Shown piece after piece: positions 25,441-33,964 of a stretch of 64,000 nucleotides of DNA. The notes below the pieces were generated by a model. That model made no database searches and was not told the origin of the DNA. It saw only the letters and a list, made by a program, of their open reading frames with translations. Source of the stretch: Streptomyces cucumeris (GTDB lineage Bacteria; Actinomycetota; Actinomycetes; Streptomycetales; Streptomycetaceae); assembly GCF_024295805.1 (NCBI RefSeq), contig NZ_JANCLX010000001.1:475856-539855 (forward strand). The letters are read 5' to 3'. A program made the translations under genes and the position numbers. Every line of letters begins with the position of its first letter. The first letter of the stretch is position 1.

Positions 25441-27471
25441 ATGCGCCGGCAGCAGACGACCACCGCTCCCGCCCCCGCCCCCTACGGAAGCTGGCACTCC
25501 CCGGTGAGCGCCGGGCTCGCCGCCTCCCATGACGGCCACCCCGAGTATCTGGGCAGCGTGGGGGAGGAGGTGTGGTGGACCGCGCCGCGCCCCGAGGAGG
25601 GCGGCCGCCGCGCCCTGGTGCGGCGGTTGGCCGACGGCGCGGAGCGCTCGGTGCTGCCCCCGCCGTGGAACGTGCGCAGCCGGGTCATGGGGTACGGCGG
25701 TGTGCCGTGGGCCGCGGTGCCCCGCCCCGGCCGGGGGCCGCTGGTGGTCTTCGTCCACTTCGACGACCAGCGGCTGTACGCCGTCGAGCCCGATGCCCCG
25801 GAGGGCGCCGCGCCACGTCCGCTGACCCCGGTGTCGCCGGTGGGCGGCGGGCTGCGCTGGGCGGACCTGCGGATCCACCCCGGGCGCGGTGAAGTGTGGG
25901 GCGTGCTGGAGGAGTTCACCGGTGAGCGGCCCGGTGACGTACGGCGGGTGATCGCCGCCGTACCGCTGGACGGATCGGCCGCCGGGGACCGCGCGGCGGT
26001 CCGGGAGCTCACCGACGTCCGCCATGACTTCGTCACCGGCCCCCGGCTCTCGCCCGACGGGCGCCGGGCCGTCTGGATCGCCTGGGACCATCCGCGGATG
26101 CCCTGGGACGGTACGGAGGTGATGCTCGCCGAGGTCGCCGCCGAGGGCGGGTTCACCGGGGTGCGGCCGGTGGCCGGGTCCGCCGAGGAGTCGGTGGCCC
26201 AGGCCGAATGGGCCCCCGACGGCTCGCTGTTGTTCGTCTCCGACCGCGGCGGCTGGTGGCAGCTCCAGCGCCTCGACCCCGACGGGGCGCCCGACGGCGG
26301 CGGCGCGTCGCGCACCACCCTGTGCGACCGGCCGGAGGAGTTCGGCGGTCCGCTGTGGAAGCTGGGCCACCGCTGGTTCGCCCCGCTGCCCGGCGGACTG
26401 ATCGCCGTCCTGCACGGCCGCGGCGCACAGGTGCTCGGCATCCTGGACCCCGCCACCGGTGCGCTGGCCGATGTCCCCGGACCGTGGACCGAATGGGAGC
26501 CGACGCTCGCGGTGGACGGCACCCGGGTGCGGGGCGTGGCCGCGGGTCCCCGCAGCGGCCATGAGGTGGTCGAGCTGGACGTCCGCACCGGCCGCGCCCG
26601 GGTCATCGGCAGTCCGCACACCGATCCGGTCGACCCCGCCTACTACCCCCAGCCGCGGAGCCGCACCTTCACCGGACCGGACGGCCGGGAGATCCACGCC
26701 CAGATCCACCCCCCGCACAACCCCGATCACACCGCGCCCGAGGGAGAGCTGCCGCCGTTCGTGGTCTGGGCCCACGGCGGCCCCACCTCCCGCGCCCCGC
26801 TCGTCCTGGACCTGGAGATCGCCTACTTCACCTCACGCGGTATCGGTGTCGCCGAGGTCAACTACGGCGGCTCCACCGGCCACGGCCGGGCCTACCGCAA
26901 CCGGCTGCGCGGCCAGTGGGGCGTGGTCGACGTCGAGGACTGCGCCGCCGTCGCACGGGCCCTCGCCGACGAGGGCTCCGCGGACCGCGCCCGGCTGGCC
27001 ATCCGCGGGGGCAGCGCCGGCGGCTGGACCGCGGCCGTCTCCCTCACCACCACCGGTCTCTACGCCTGCGGCACCGTCATCTACCCCATCCTCGACCTCA
27101 CCGCCTGGGCCACCGGCGGTACCCATGACTTCGAATCCCGCTATACGGAGTCGCTGGTCGGACCGCTGGCCGAGGTCCCCGAGCGCTATCGCGAGCGGTC
27201 CCCGGTGCACCGCGCCGACCGGATCCGCGCGCCCTTCCTGCTGCTCCAGGGGCTGGAGGACACCATCTGCCCGCCCGCGCAGTGCGAGCGCCTCCTTCAG
27301 GTCATCGCCGGGCGCGGGGTGCCGCATGCCTATCTCACCTTCGAGGGCGAGGGCCATGGCTTCCGGCGCGCCGACACCATGATCCGGGTGCTGGAAGCCG
27401 AACTCGCCCTGTACGCACAGACCTTCGGCATCGAGCGCGCCGACGTCCCCGCACTGGAGCTGACCCGGTAG
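25441..27471 (+). CDS. S9 family prolyl oligopeptidase / acylaminoacyl-peptidase-like
   Basis: The 676-residue protein has an N-terminal ~400-residue beta-propeller of WD-like blades (for example VRHDFVTGPRLSPDGRRAVW-type and SLLFVSDRGGWWQLQRLD segments), followed by an alpha/beta-hydrolase. The nucleophile elbow is IRGGSAGGWTA, the Asp lies near LLLQGLEDTICPP, and the His near GEGHGFRRADT. It should cleave short peptides, often after Pro or acylated residues. It has no signal peptide. The start is 3 nt after the M20 stop. It completes an M55-M20-S9 operon that looks dedicated to peptide breakdown. Confidence 0.92.
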   Translation: MRRQQTTTAPAPAPYGSWHSPVSAGLAASHDGHPEYLGSVGEEVWWTAPRPEEGGRRALVRRLADGAERSVLPPPWNVRSRVMGYGGVPWAAVPRPGRGPLVVFVHFDDQRLYAVEPDAPEGAAPRPLTPVSPVGGGLRWADLRIHPGRGEVWGVLEEFTGERPGDVRRVIAAVPLDGSAAGDRAAVRELTDVRHDFVTGPRLSPDGRRAVWIAWDHPRMPWDGTEVMLAEVAAEGGFTGVRPVAGSAEESVAQAEWAPDGSLLFVSDRGGWWQLQRLDPDGAPDGGGASRTTLCDRPEEFGGPLWKLGHRWFAPLPGGLIAVLHGRGAQVLGILDPATGALADVPGPWTEWEPTLAVDGTRVRGVAAGPRSGHEVVELDVRTGRARVIGSPHTDPVDPAYYPQPRSRTFTGPDGREIHAQIHPPHNPDHTAPEGELPPFVVWAHGGPTSRAPLVLDLEIAYFTSRGIGVAEVNYGGSTGHGRAYRNRLRGQWGVVDVEDCAAVARALADEGSADRARLAIRGGSAGGWTAAVSLTTTGLYACGTVIYPILDLTAWATGGTHDFESRYTESLVGPLAEVPERYRERSPVHRADRIRAPFLLLQGLEDTICPPAQCERLLQVIAGRGVPHAYLTFEGEGHGFRRADTMIRVLEAELALYAQTFGIERADVPALELTR

Positions 27472-27527
27472 CGTTGACCAGCCGCTGACACCGGGCATAT
27501 CGCCATCACCCTTTCTGGAGGAGCGAG

Positions 27528-28268
27528 TTGACACCCCCACGGGCCCCGCGCATCGTCGGCAGTGAGCCGCTGCCCGCCGCCCTGTCCGGCACCTGGCCGC
27601 ACGGCGGGCCCGAGACCTGGCTGCTCAGTGTCTCCGCCTACGCCTCCGCACCGGAGACGGACGACCCCGACAAGGTCCTGGACGCCGAGGAGCGCGAGCG
27701 GGCGGGGAAGTTCCTGCGCGAGGAGGACCGCCTGCGGTACACCGCCGCCCATATGGGGCTGCGCCGGCTGCTGGGCCGCTATCTCGATCTGGAGCCCGCC
27801 GCCGTGCCGTTCACCCGGGAGGCGTGCCCCGGCTGCGGGGGTCCGCACGGCCGCCCCGCGGTGCCCGGCCATCCGCTGCACTTCAATATGTCCCACGCCG
27901 GTGATCTGGTGCTGTTCGCCTTCGCGGGCTCACCGGTCGGGGCCGATGTCGAGAAGCTCCAGCCCGCCTCCGTGGTCGAGACGGTCGCCGGGAGCCTGCA
28001 CCCCTCGGAGCGCGCCGAACTGGACGCGCTGGCGCCGGGTGACCGGCCCGCCGCGTTCGCCCGCTGCTGGACGCGTAAGGAGGCGTACCTCAAGGGCATC
28101 GGCACCGGGCTGTCCCAGGACCCGTCGGTCAGCTATGTGGGCACGGGCCCCGAGCCGGTGCCGGTCGGCCCCTGGACCCTGCTCGACGTCCCCCTCGCCG
28201 ATGCCGTGCCCCCGGGTTCCGCCTACGCGGCGGCGCTGGCCCTGCTGGACCCCGGCCGGGCGGGCTGA
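27528..28268 (+). CDS. 4'-phosphopantetheinyl transferase (Sfp type)
   Basis: The 246-residue product carries both Sfp-family motifs: VGADVEKLQ (Mg-binding Asp/Glu) and the WTRKEAYLKGIG helix with the catalytic Glu and Lys. FNMSHAGDLVLFAF precedes them as usual. It activates carrier proteins of PKS, NRPS or fatty-acid synthases by attaching phosphopantetheine from CoA. The start is TTG 27528, with a strong GGAGGAG 7 nt upstream. It is a candidate activator of the ACP at 54137-54394, though the genes are 26 kb apart and this link is inference. Confidence 0.93.
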   Translation: MTPPRAPRIVGSEPLPAALSGTWPHGGPETWLLSVSAYASAPETDDPDKVLDAEERERAGKFLREEDRLRYTAAHMGLRRLLGRYLDLEPAAVPFTREACPGCGGPHGRPAVPGHPLHFNMSHAGDLVLFAFAGSPVGADVEKLQPASVVETVAGSLHPSERAELDALAPGDRPAAFARCWTRKEAYLKGIGTGLSQDPSVSYVGTGPEPVPVGPWTLLDVPLADAVPPGSAYAAALALLDPGRAG

Positions 28269-28290
28269 CCGTTCCCCGCGGGGGCGCGGG

Positions 28291-28318
28291 CGGAGCGGTG
28301 GCGCGCGCCACCGCTCCG
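28291..28318 (+). terminator. perfect 28-nt palindrome terminator
   Basis: CGGAGCGGTGGCGC is followed directly by its reverse complement (28291-28318), giving a 14-bp stem when folded, 22 nt after the phosphopantetheinyl transferase stop and 15 nt before the next gene. Confidence 0.85.
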
Positions 28319-28333
28319 TACCATCATGACCCC

Positions 28334-28885
28334 ATGCCCGATCATCCGTATGCCGCCGAGGGAGCCCGCGCGGCCATCCGGCCCCACCGGCGTGAGGACC
28401 GCGCGGAGTTCATCCGGTGCGCCCGCGCGAGCGCCGGGTTCCACCGCCCCTGGCTGACCCTCCCCACCACCGACCAGGCATACGAGGGGTTCATCTCCCA
28501 GCTTGAGCGCGAGGACCGCGAGGGCTTCCTCGTCTGTGTCCGCGAGACCGGCGCCCTCGCCGGGTTCATCAACATCAACGCCATCGTGCGCGGCGCCTTC
28601 CAGTGCGGTTCCATCGGCTACGGGGCGTTCGCGCCGTACGCCGGAGAGGGCTATATGTCCGAGGCGCTCGGACTGGTCCTGCGCCATGCCTTCGGCCCGC
28701 TCGGACTGCACCGCATCGAGATCAACATCCAGCCGGGCAACGAGGCGTCGCTGCGCCTGGTGAAGCGCCACGGCCTCCGGCTGGAGGGCTTCTCACCCGA
28801 CTTCCTCCATATCGGGGGCGCATGGCGCGACCACGAGCGCTGGGCCATCACCAGCGAGATGCTCGACACCGACCCCGGCACCTGA
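28334..28885 (+). CDS. GNAT-family acetyltransferase, RimJ/RimL-like
   Basis: The 183-residue protein matches ribosomal-protein N-alpha-acetyltransferases of the RimJ type: AIRPHRREDRAEF at the N-terminus, GSIGYGAFAPYAGEGYMSEA at the acetyl-CoA site, then LHRIEINIQPGNEASLRLVK. The last residues contain HERWAIT, the common C-terminal motif. The ATG 28334 is preferred to an in-frame GTG at 28298 inside the terminator palindrome. The gene directly follows that terminator, so it probably has its own promoter or depends on readthrough. Confidence 0.9.
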   Translation: MPDHPYAAEGARAAIRPHRREDRAEFIRCARASAGFHRPWLTLPTTDQAYEGFISQLEREDREGFLVCVRETGALAGFININAIVRGAFQCGSIGYGAFAPYAGEGYMSEALGLVLRHAFGPLGLHRIEINIQPGNEASLRLVKRHGLRLEGFSPDFLHIGGAWRDHERWAITSEMLDTDPGT

Positions 28886-28991
28886 CCCCGGTGCGCGGCG
28901 GCTCTGTTCACCGAGCCGCCGACGCGGTTCCATGGTCATCGGACGGTCGCCACAGCAGAGGTGACCCGAGCCAGTCGGAACGAGGCAGCCC

Positions 28992-31163
28992 GTGGCCACG
29001 ACCGTGCGACGTACCACCCTGACCCTTCCCGCCGCTCCGCTCGGGCCCGGGAACCCCCTGCCCGCGCTGCGTCCGCTCGACGAGACCCACCGCGTCGACG
29101 AACGCGTCCGCGCCACCCTCCCCGCCGATATGGCCCGTCAGGTCGCCTACCGCCCGCTGCGCTCGGTGCTCCCGGTGCGGCTGCTCGACGGCTACGGCCG
29201 CGACCGCGTCCCCACCGCGCTCGACGCCCTCGTCCTGGAGAACGACCACCTCCGCGTCACCGTGCTGCCCGGCCTGGGCGGCCGGGTGCACTCCCTCCAC
29301 CACAAGCCCGGCGACCGGGAACTCCTCTACCGCAACCCGGTGTTCCAGCCCGCCGACTTCGCGCTCAACGGCGCCTGGTTCTCCGGCGGCATCGAGTGGA
29401 ACATCGGCGCCACCGGCCACACCACACTGTCCTGCGCGCCCCTGCACGCCGCCCGGGTACCCGCGCCCGACGCCGCCGACGGGGGCGTGATGGTGCGGCT
29501 GTGGGAGTGGGAGCGGCTGCGCGACCTGCCCTTCCAGGTCGATCTGTGGCTGCCGGCCGACTCCGCGTTCCTCTACGTGGGCGTACGGATCCGCAATCCG
29601 CACCACCACCCCGCCCCCGTCTACTGGTGGTCCAACATCGCCGTCCCCGAGGACGAGGGCACTCGTGTCCTCGCCCCCGCCGACGAGGCGTGGCACTTCG
29701 GCTACACCCGCACCCTCACCCGGGTCCCGGTCCCCGAGTGGAACGGCGCCGACCGCAGCTATCCGCTGCGCGGCGGCCACCCCGCCGACTACTTCTACGA
29801 ACTGCCCGAGGACGCCCGCCGCTGGATCGCCTCCCTGGACGCCCGGGGCCATGGCCTCGTGCAGACCTCCACCGATCTGCTGCGCGGCCGCAAGCTCTTC
29901 CTGTGGGGCGCGGGACCCGGCGGCCGTCGCTGGCAGCGCTGGCTCACCGAACCCGGCACCGGCGGCTATGCCGAGATCCAGGCCGGGCTGGCTCGCACCC
30001 AGCTTGAGCACATCCCCCTCGACGCGGGGGAGGAGTTCGCCTGGCTGGAGGCGTACGGACCGCTGTCCGCCGACCCGGCCGCCGTGCACGGCGAGGACTG
30101 GGCGGCGGCCCGGCGGACGGCCGGGGAGCGGCTCGAAGCGGCGCTGCCGCGCGCCACCGTCGAGGCCGCGTACGACGCCTGGCGGCCGTACGCGGATGCC
30201 GAACCGGAACAGCGCCTCGCCACCGGGTCCGGATGGGGCGCGCTGGAGGTCGAGCGCGGTGGCCACCGGCTGCCCGGTACCCCCTTCGACCCCGGTACCC
30301 TGGGCGAGGAACAGCTCCCCTGGCGGCGGCTGTTGCGCTCCGGCGCGTTCCCCGCCTGGGAGGCGGGCCGTGTCCGGACCGACCCCGGCGCATCCCTGGT
30401 CTCCCCGGCCTGGCGCGATCTGCTGGAGGCCGCACCGGCCACGGCCGCCGCCGAGTACCACCTGGGTGTCGCCCAGTGGCACGCGGGCGACCGGGCGCAG
30501 GCCGAGCGGAGCTGGGAGCGGTCGCTGCGGTGTGCCGAGACCCCCTGGGCACTGCGCTGTCTCGCCGTCGCCGACAGCGAGGCGGGTCATCCGTCGCGGG
30601 CGGCGGAACGGCTGCTGCGCGCGGTACGGCTGGTGCTGACCGGCGCCGGAACGGCGGCCACCGAAGCGGTCGCGCCCGCACCGGACGCCGCCGCACGCGA
30701 CGCCATGGACACCACGGGCGCCCGCCGCGCCGTCTCGGTCGTCGCGCCACCCGCCCCCGCCGGCCCGGAAGCCGGCTCGGACGGCTCCGCCAGGGAGGCG
30801 GCCGAGGCGGCGCTGGGCCGGGAGGCGGTGGTCGCGCTGCTCGCCGTGGACCGTGCCGACGACGCCCGCGCGGTGCTGGAGGCGCTGCGCCCGGAGATCC
30901 GCGCCCGGGGGCGCTTCCAACTGCTCCGGGCACAGGTGCTGTTGGCCCAGGGCGACGCGGTATCCGCCCGTGCCGTCTTCGACGAGGGGTTCGAGGTCTG
31001 CGATCTGCGCGAGGGCGACGAGGCGCTGAGCGACACCTGGTTCGCCATCGCCGAGGCGCTGACCGCGCGGGCGGGCGAACCGCGGACGGACCGGACGCGG
31101 ACGCGGGCGAGGGCCGAGCACCCCCTCCCCGAGCCCTACGAATTCCGGATGCGCCCGTCGTAG
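28992..31163 (+). CDS. DUF5107 domain protein with C-terminal TPR-like repeats
   Basis: The 723-residue protein starts at GTG 28992. Residues ~30-330 match the DUF5107/galactose-mutarotase-like beta-sandwich (LPGLGGRVHSLHHKPGDREL, FSGGIEWNIGATGH, VYWWSNIAVPEDEGTRV). The second half is a helical array resembling tetratricopeptide repeats (AEYHLGVAQWHAGDRAQAER, EADD-type pairs). Family members occur beside sugar-degradation genes, but here the neighbours are unrelated. A carbohydrate-binding or processing role is inferred from fold only. There is no signal peptide. Confidence 0.85.
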   Translation: MATTVRRTTLTLPAAPLGPGNPLPALRPLDETHRVDERVRATLPADMARQVAYRPLRSVLPVRLLDGYGRDRVPTALDALVLENDHLRVTVLPGLGGRVHSLHHKPGDRELLYRNPVFQPADFALNGAWFSGGIEWNIGATGHTTLSCAPLHAARVPAPDAADGGVMVRLWEWERLRDLPFQVDLWLPADSAFLYVGVRIRNPHHHPAPVYWWSNIAVPEDEGTRVLAPADEAWHFGYTRTLTRVPVPEWNGADRSYPLRGGHPADYFYELPEDARRWIASLDARGHGLVQTSTDLLRGRKLFLWGAGPGGRRWQRWLTEPGTGGYAEIQAGLARTQLEHIPLDAGEEFAWLEAYGPLSADPAAVHGEDWAAARRTAGERLEAALPRATVEAAYDAWRPYADAEPEQRLATGSGWGALEVERGGHRLPGTPFDPGTLGEEQLPWRRLLRSGAFPAWEAGRVRTDPGASLVSPAWRDLLEAAPATAAAEYHLGVAQWHAGDRAQAERSWERSLRCAETPWALRCLAVADSEAGHPSRAAERLLRAVRLVLTGAGTAATEAVAPAPDAAARDAMDTTGARRAVSVVAPPAPAGPEAGSDGSAREAAEAALGREAVVALLAVDRADDARAVLEALRPEIRARGRFQLLRAQVLLAQGDAVSARAVFDEGFEVCDLREGDEALSDTWFAIAEALTARAGEPRTDRTRTRARAEHPLPEPYEFRMRPS

Positions 31164-31171
31164 CCCCGGGG

Positions 31172-31214
31172 CCCGTCAGGCCGCGAACCCGTCAGGCTGC
31201 CGGGCCCGTCAGGC
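31172..31214. repeat. three direct copies of CCCGTCAGGC
   Basis: Identical 10-mers lie at 31172, 31188 and 31205, spaced 16 and 17 nt, between the convergent DUF5107 and VOC genes. The third copy covers the VOC stop codon. Confidence 0.6.
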
Positions 31215-31562
31215 CGTCGGGTTGCGGTCGACGTACTCGAAGACCGAGCCGTCGGGGTGGCGGGCCACCAGCGTGCGGCCCACCGGTGCGGGCAGGGGAC
31301 CGGCGACGATCTGTGCGCCCACGGCGGTCAGATCGGCCACCGCCTCGTCCACGTCCTTCACCGCGAGCGTGGCCGTGATCTTGCGGAGGATCGACAGCTC
31401 CGTCTCCGGACCGCTCATCAGGAAGAAGCAGCCGACCGCCGCGACCGAGACTCCTCCGCGCTGGAAGCGGAACGCCTCGGCACCGGTCAGTCGTTCATAG
31501 ACGGGGATCGCCGAGTCCAGGTCGTCGACGCATACGCGCAGTGAAGTCCCGAGAATGTCCAT
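31209..31562 (-). CDS. VOC family protein (glyoxalase/bleomycin-resistance fold)
   Basis: The 117-residue single VOC module reads DILGTSLRVCVDDLDSAIPV at the start and HPDGSVFEYVDRN at the end, the usual beta-alpha-beta-beta-beta layout. The Glu at the C-terminal strand is retained, while the first-position metal His of glyoxalases is not evident. It may therefore be a binding rather than a metal-dependent enzyme. The gene precedes a methyltransferase gene on the same strand with a 41-nt gap. Function unknown. Confidence 0.85.
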   Translation of the reverse strand: MDILGTSLRVCVDDLDSAIPVYERLTGAEAFRFQRGGVSVAAVGCFFLMSGPETELSILRKITATLAVKDVDEAVADLTAVGAQIVAGPLPAPVGRTLVARHPDGSVFEYVDRNPTA

Positions 31563-31603
31563 GCGGGCGAGCCTAGTTGAACCGCCGTGCGCGGTCGCAC
31601 CGC

Positions 31604-32425
31604 TCAGACACGGCAGAGGAGTTCACCGTGCAGGACGGCGAACCAGCCGTCCGCGCACGCTCCCCAGGCCCGCCATGCGTCCGCGATCTCCCGCAGTCCG
31701 GCCTCGGTCGTATGGCCCCCGTCCACCGCGAGCCGGGCGTAGCCGGAAGCGACCGTACGGTCCGCCCACAGCCCGCTCCACCAGGACCGCTCCTCCGGGG
31801 TCGCATAGCACCAGGCGGTGGCGGTCGCGGTGAGGTCCGTGAAGCCGGCGGCCAGCGCCCAGGAGCGCAGCCGTCGTCCGGCGTCCGGTTCCCCGCCGTT
31901 TGCGCGGGCGACCCGCCGGTACAGATCCAGCCACTCGTCCATTCCCGGGACGGAGGGGTGCCAGGTCATGGCCGCGTAGTCGCTGTCCCGCACCGCCACC
32001 AGGCCGCCCGGACGGCACACCCGCCGCATCTCGCGCAGCGCCCGCACCGGGTCGCCGACGTGCTGGAGCACCTGATGGGCGTGGACCACGTCGAAGGAGT
32101 CGTCCGGGTGGTCCAGCCCGTGGACGTCGGCGACCGCGAAGCGGACGTGGGACAGCCCCCGCTCCTCCGCCACCGCCTGCGCCCGCTCCAGTACGCCGCT
32201 GTCGGCGTCGACCGCGACGACCTCGCCCTCCGGCACCAGCTCGGCGAGGTCCGCGGTGATCGTGCCGGGGCCGCAGCCGATGTCCAGGACCCGCATCCCG
32301 GGTTCGAGATGGCCGGTCAGATAGGCCGCGGAGTTGGCCGCCGTACGCCAGGTGTGCGAGCGCAGCACCGATTCATGGTGTCCGTGGGTGTACACGGCGG
32401 TGTCCTTCGGCAGAGCGGACGACAT
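31604..32425 (-). CDS. SAM-dependent methyltransferase, UbiE/type 11
   Basis: The 273-residue protein has motif I MRVLDIGCGPGTITADLAEL, motif II VVAVDADSGVL and motif III with PDDSFDVVHAHQVLQHV, all typical of Methyltransf_11. The C-terminal portion (residues ~170-273) resembles the substrate cap of this group. The ATG at 32425 begins MSSALPKDTAVYTHGHHESVL, conserved in actinobacterial homologues as far as I recall. The substrate is unknown. The 182 bp upstream to 32607 have no gene and should contain its promoter. Confidence 0.9.
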   Translation of the reverse strand: MSSALPKDTAVYTHGHHESVLRSHTWRTAANSAAYLTGHLEPGMRVLDIGCGPGTITADLAELVPEGEVVAVDADSGVLERAQAVAEERGLSHVRFAVADVHGLDHPDDSFDVVHAHQVLQHVGDPVRALREMRRVCRPGGLVAVRDSDYAAMTWHPSVPGMDEWLDLYRRVARANGGEPDAGRRLRSWALAAGFTDLTATATAWCYATPEERSWWSGLWADRTVASGYARLAVDGGHTTEAGLREIADAWRAWGACADGWFAVLHGELLCRV

Positions 32426-32607
32426 GGCGGAACTCCCCTTCGAGCCCTCGGGGTTGATGTGCCGACCCAGCGGCCGGGCACGGCTCCACCCTAGAAGCTC
32501 GTCTCGGATCGCGAGAGTGCCGTCTCACTATGTAGAAGACTCTGTGGAAGAGGGGAGAGGCGGTGCCGCACATCCGCGGCGCCGCTCCCTCCCCTCCCGA
32601 GGTCCGG

Positions 32608-32991
32608 CTACGCCCCGGGCCGCAGGCCGAGGGCCGAGACCACCTCCCCGACCGTGTGGTAGGTGCGGTCCGGGGGCAGCTCCTCGGCGAGGGCGATCAG
32701 CCGGTCCGGGGCGTGGCGCTCCTCCAGGGTGCGCAGCACGGTGCCGCGCTCCGCGGGGAACGTCGTACGTCCCAGACGCCGGGCGAACTCGAACCGCACG
32801 GCCTCCGCCTCGCCGCCCGTCCCGGGGGAGGGCACCGGTCCGGTCATGACCGGCGGATCGTCATCGGCGGCGGGTTCCGGGTCGTGCCACTCCTCCACCC
32901 GCGTCGGGTGTCCGGAGCGGATCAGACCCTGGAGCTCGTGCTTCATCTCATCGTCCCTGCGGACGCTCACCCGGTTGCTGCCTCGCTGCAT
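32608..32991 (-). CDS. DUF2795 domain protein
   Basis: The 127-residue hydrophilic protein has an N-terminal conserved block (DDEMKHELQGLIRSGHPTRV, then EEWHDPEPAADDDPP), a Pro/Gly linker, and a C-terminal DUF2795-like helical domain ending with TYHTVGEVVSALG. No catalytic motif is visible. The ATG 32991 has AAGGGG 8 nt upstream. A SigB-like promoter (GTGTT-N14-GGGTAC) lies about 125 nt upstream, suggesting stress induction. It is divergent from the holin-like gene, which has a similar promoter. Confidence 0.8.
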   Translation of the reverse strand: MQRGSNRVSVRRDDEMKHELQGLIRSGHPTRVEEWHDPEPAADDDPPVMTGPVPSPGTGGEAEAVRFEFARRLGRTTFPAERGTVLRTLEERHAPDRLIALAEELPPDRTYHTVGEVVSALGLRPGA

Positions 32992-33116
32992 GTCGGTCCC
33001 CTTCCAGCGGGTCCGTGTCACCTCGGGCTGGTCGATGGTCCCGAGGTCCTTTCACTCCGTTTCTCGCCCCCGTTCGGCGGTACGGCCGGTTCCGGTCATC
33101 CCGCCGTGCCCCTTGC

Positions 33117-33141
33117 GTACCCGTCGACGCGTCTTCAACAC
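33117..33141 (-). promoter_or_regulatory. SigB-like promoter for the DUF2795 gene
   Basis: Read on the minus strand, GTGTT (33141-33137) is followed by 14 nt and GGGTAC (33122-33117). This fits the Streptomyces SigB-class pattern GNNT-N14-16-GGGTAC/T (GTGT with N15). Confidence 0.5.
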
Positions 33142-33243
33142 GAGGTTCGGCCGATTGGACATGACTCCTGTTCGCGGCAGGTTTGGCCGTCGCCCCGAGG
33201 GGGACCCGGGGGCTGGCCGAGCGGCCCGCAGGGAGTGAGGAGC

Positions 33244-33338
33244 GGCGCCGGGCGCGGGAGATCAGGGGCCCGCGCCCGGCGCCCTGGGAGTGTGGCGGGG
33301 CGCCGGGGGGGGGAGCGGGGGGCCCCCCCCCCGGCGCC
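33244..33338. other. two consecutive GC hairpins in a divergent intergenic region
   Basis: The first is a perfect 15-bp stem, 33244-33258 with 33269-33283, and a 10-nt loop. The second pairs GGCGCC plus a G-run (33299-33313) with a C-run plus GGCGCC (33323-33338); its homopolymer lengths may be miscalled. Genes on both sides point away, so these do not terminate either known transcript. Confidence 0.65.
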
Positions 33339-33372
33339 GTGGCCCCTGTGCGCGCGCCGGGCGCCCGGCTCG

Positions 33373-33399
33373 GTGTTAGCAGCGGTGGGCCACGGGTAC
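33373..33399 (+). promoter_or_regulatory. SigB-like promoter for the holin-like gene
   Basis: GTGTT (33373-33377), 16 nt, then GGGTAC (33394-33399). The ATG is 9 nt after GGGTAC, so a transcript would be leaderless or nearly so, in keeping with the absence of a ribosome site. Confidence 0.42.
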
Positions 33400-33408
33400 C
33401 CGGCGCGC

Positions 33409-33915
33409 ATGACTGAAGAATCGGCCCGTCCGGGGCCGGGGGACGGGTCGGCCGTGCCGTCGGCGGGGGAGCCGTCGGGTCCGGTCGCCCGGATCGTGCG
33501 TGAAGAGATCCGCGAGGAGCTGCGCGTCCTGCGGGACGAGATACGGGATGAGATACGGAGCGAGCTGCGGGAGGAGCTGCGTGAGCAGTCCCGGCAGCGG
33601 ACCGTCCGGCTCTGGGGCGGCGCGGCGGCGGTCGCGATCTACGCGGGGGCGGTGTTCACCGCGTGTCTGGTGCTGCTGTTCGCCCTCGCGATGCCGGGCT
33701 GGGCGGCGGCGCTGATCGTCGGCGCGATGCTGATGGTGCTGGCCGCGGTCCTCAAGAACTCCGCGGGCCGGCCACCGCGGGCCCGGCCGCAGGCCCAGTG
33801 GTCGCCCAGGTCCCAGCTCGGCGCGAATGACCCTTCGGCCCCGGCCACCCCGCCGGCGCCGCCCACGCCACCCGAGCCGCCCGCCGAACCACCGGGTCCG
33901 CCGCACCGGGGCTGA
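33409..33915 (+). CDS. small membrane protein, actinobacterial phage-holin-III-like
   Basis: The 168-residue protein has an acidic/basic coiled-coil stretch (REEIREELRVLRDEIRDEIR, residues ~29-55), then two transmembrane helices (~66-85 and ~90-108) and a Pro-rich cytoplasmic tail with APPTPPEPPAEPP. This is the layout of the Streptomyces proteins annotated as phage holin family, which are chromosomal and not part of prophages. No phage genes are nearby. A SigB-like promoter abuts the ATG at 33409, and no ribosome site is present. A membrane stress function is inferred. Confidence 0.78.
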   Translation: MTEESARPGPGDGSAVPSAGEPSGPVARIVREEIREELRVLRDEIRDEIRSELREELREQSRQRTVRLWGGAAAVAIYAGAVFTACLVLLFALAMPGWAAALIVGAMLMVLAAVLKNSAGRPPRARPQAQWSPRSQLGANDPSAPATPPAPPTPPEPPAEPPGPPHRG

Positions 33916-33964
33916 CCCCTGACGGGGGACGACCGCCGCCGGGGGCGGCACGACGAGGAGCACC

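Noticed and set aside
32522..32540. GTCTCACTATGTAGAAGAC resembling IclR-type (NdgR-like) operators
   Set aside because: Resemblance is to a half site only, recalled from memory, and the adjacent methyltransferase has no link to that regulon.
33205..33240. GGCTGGCCGAGCGGCC resembling a tRNA D-arm
   Set aside because: No anticodon arm, T-arm or acceptor pairing follows; the sequence leads straight into the GC hairpins.
33409..33915. Prophage signal from the holin-like gene
   Set aside because: No other phage genes, integrase or attachment sites nearby; this family is common on Streptomyces chromosomes.
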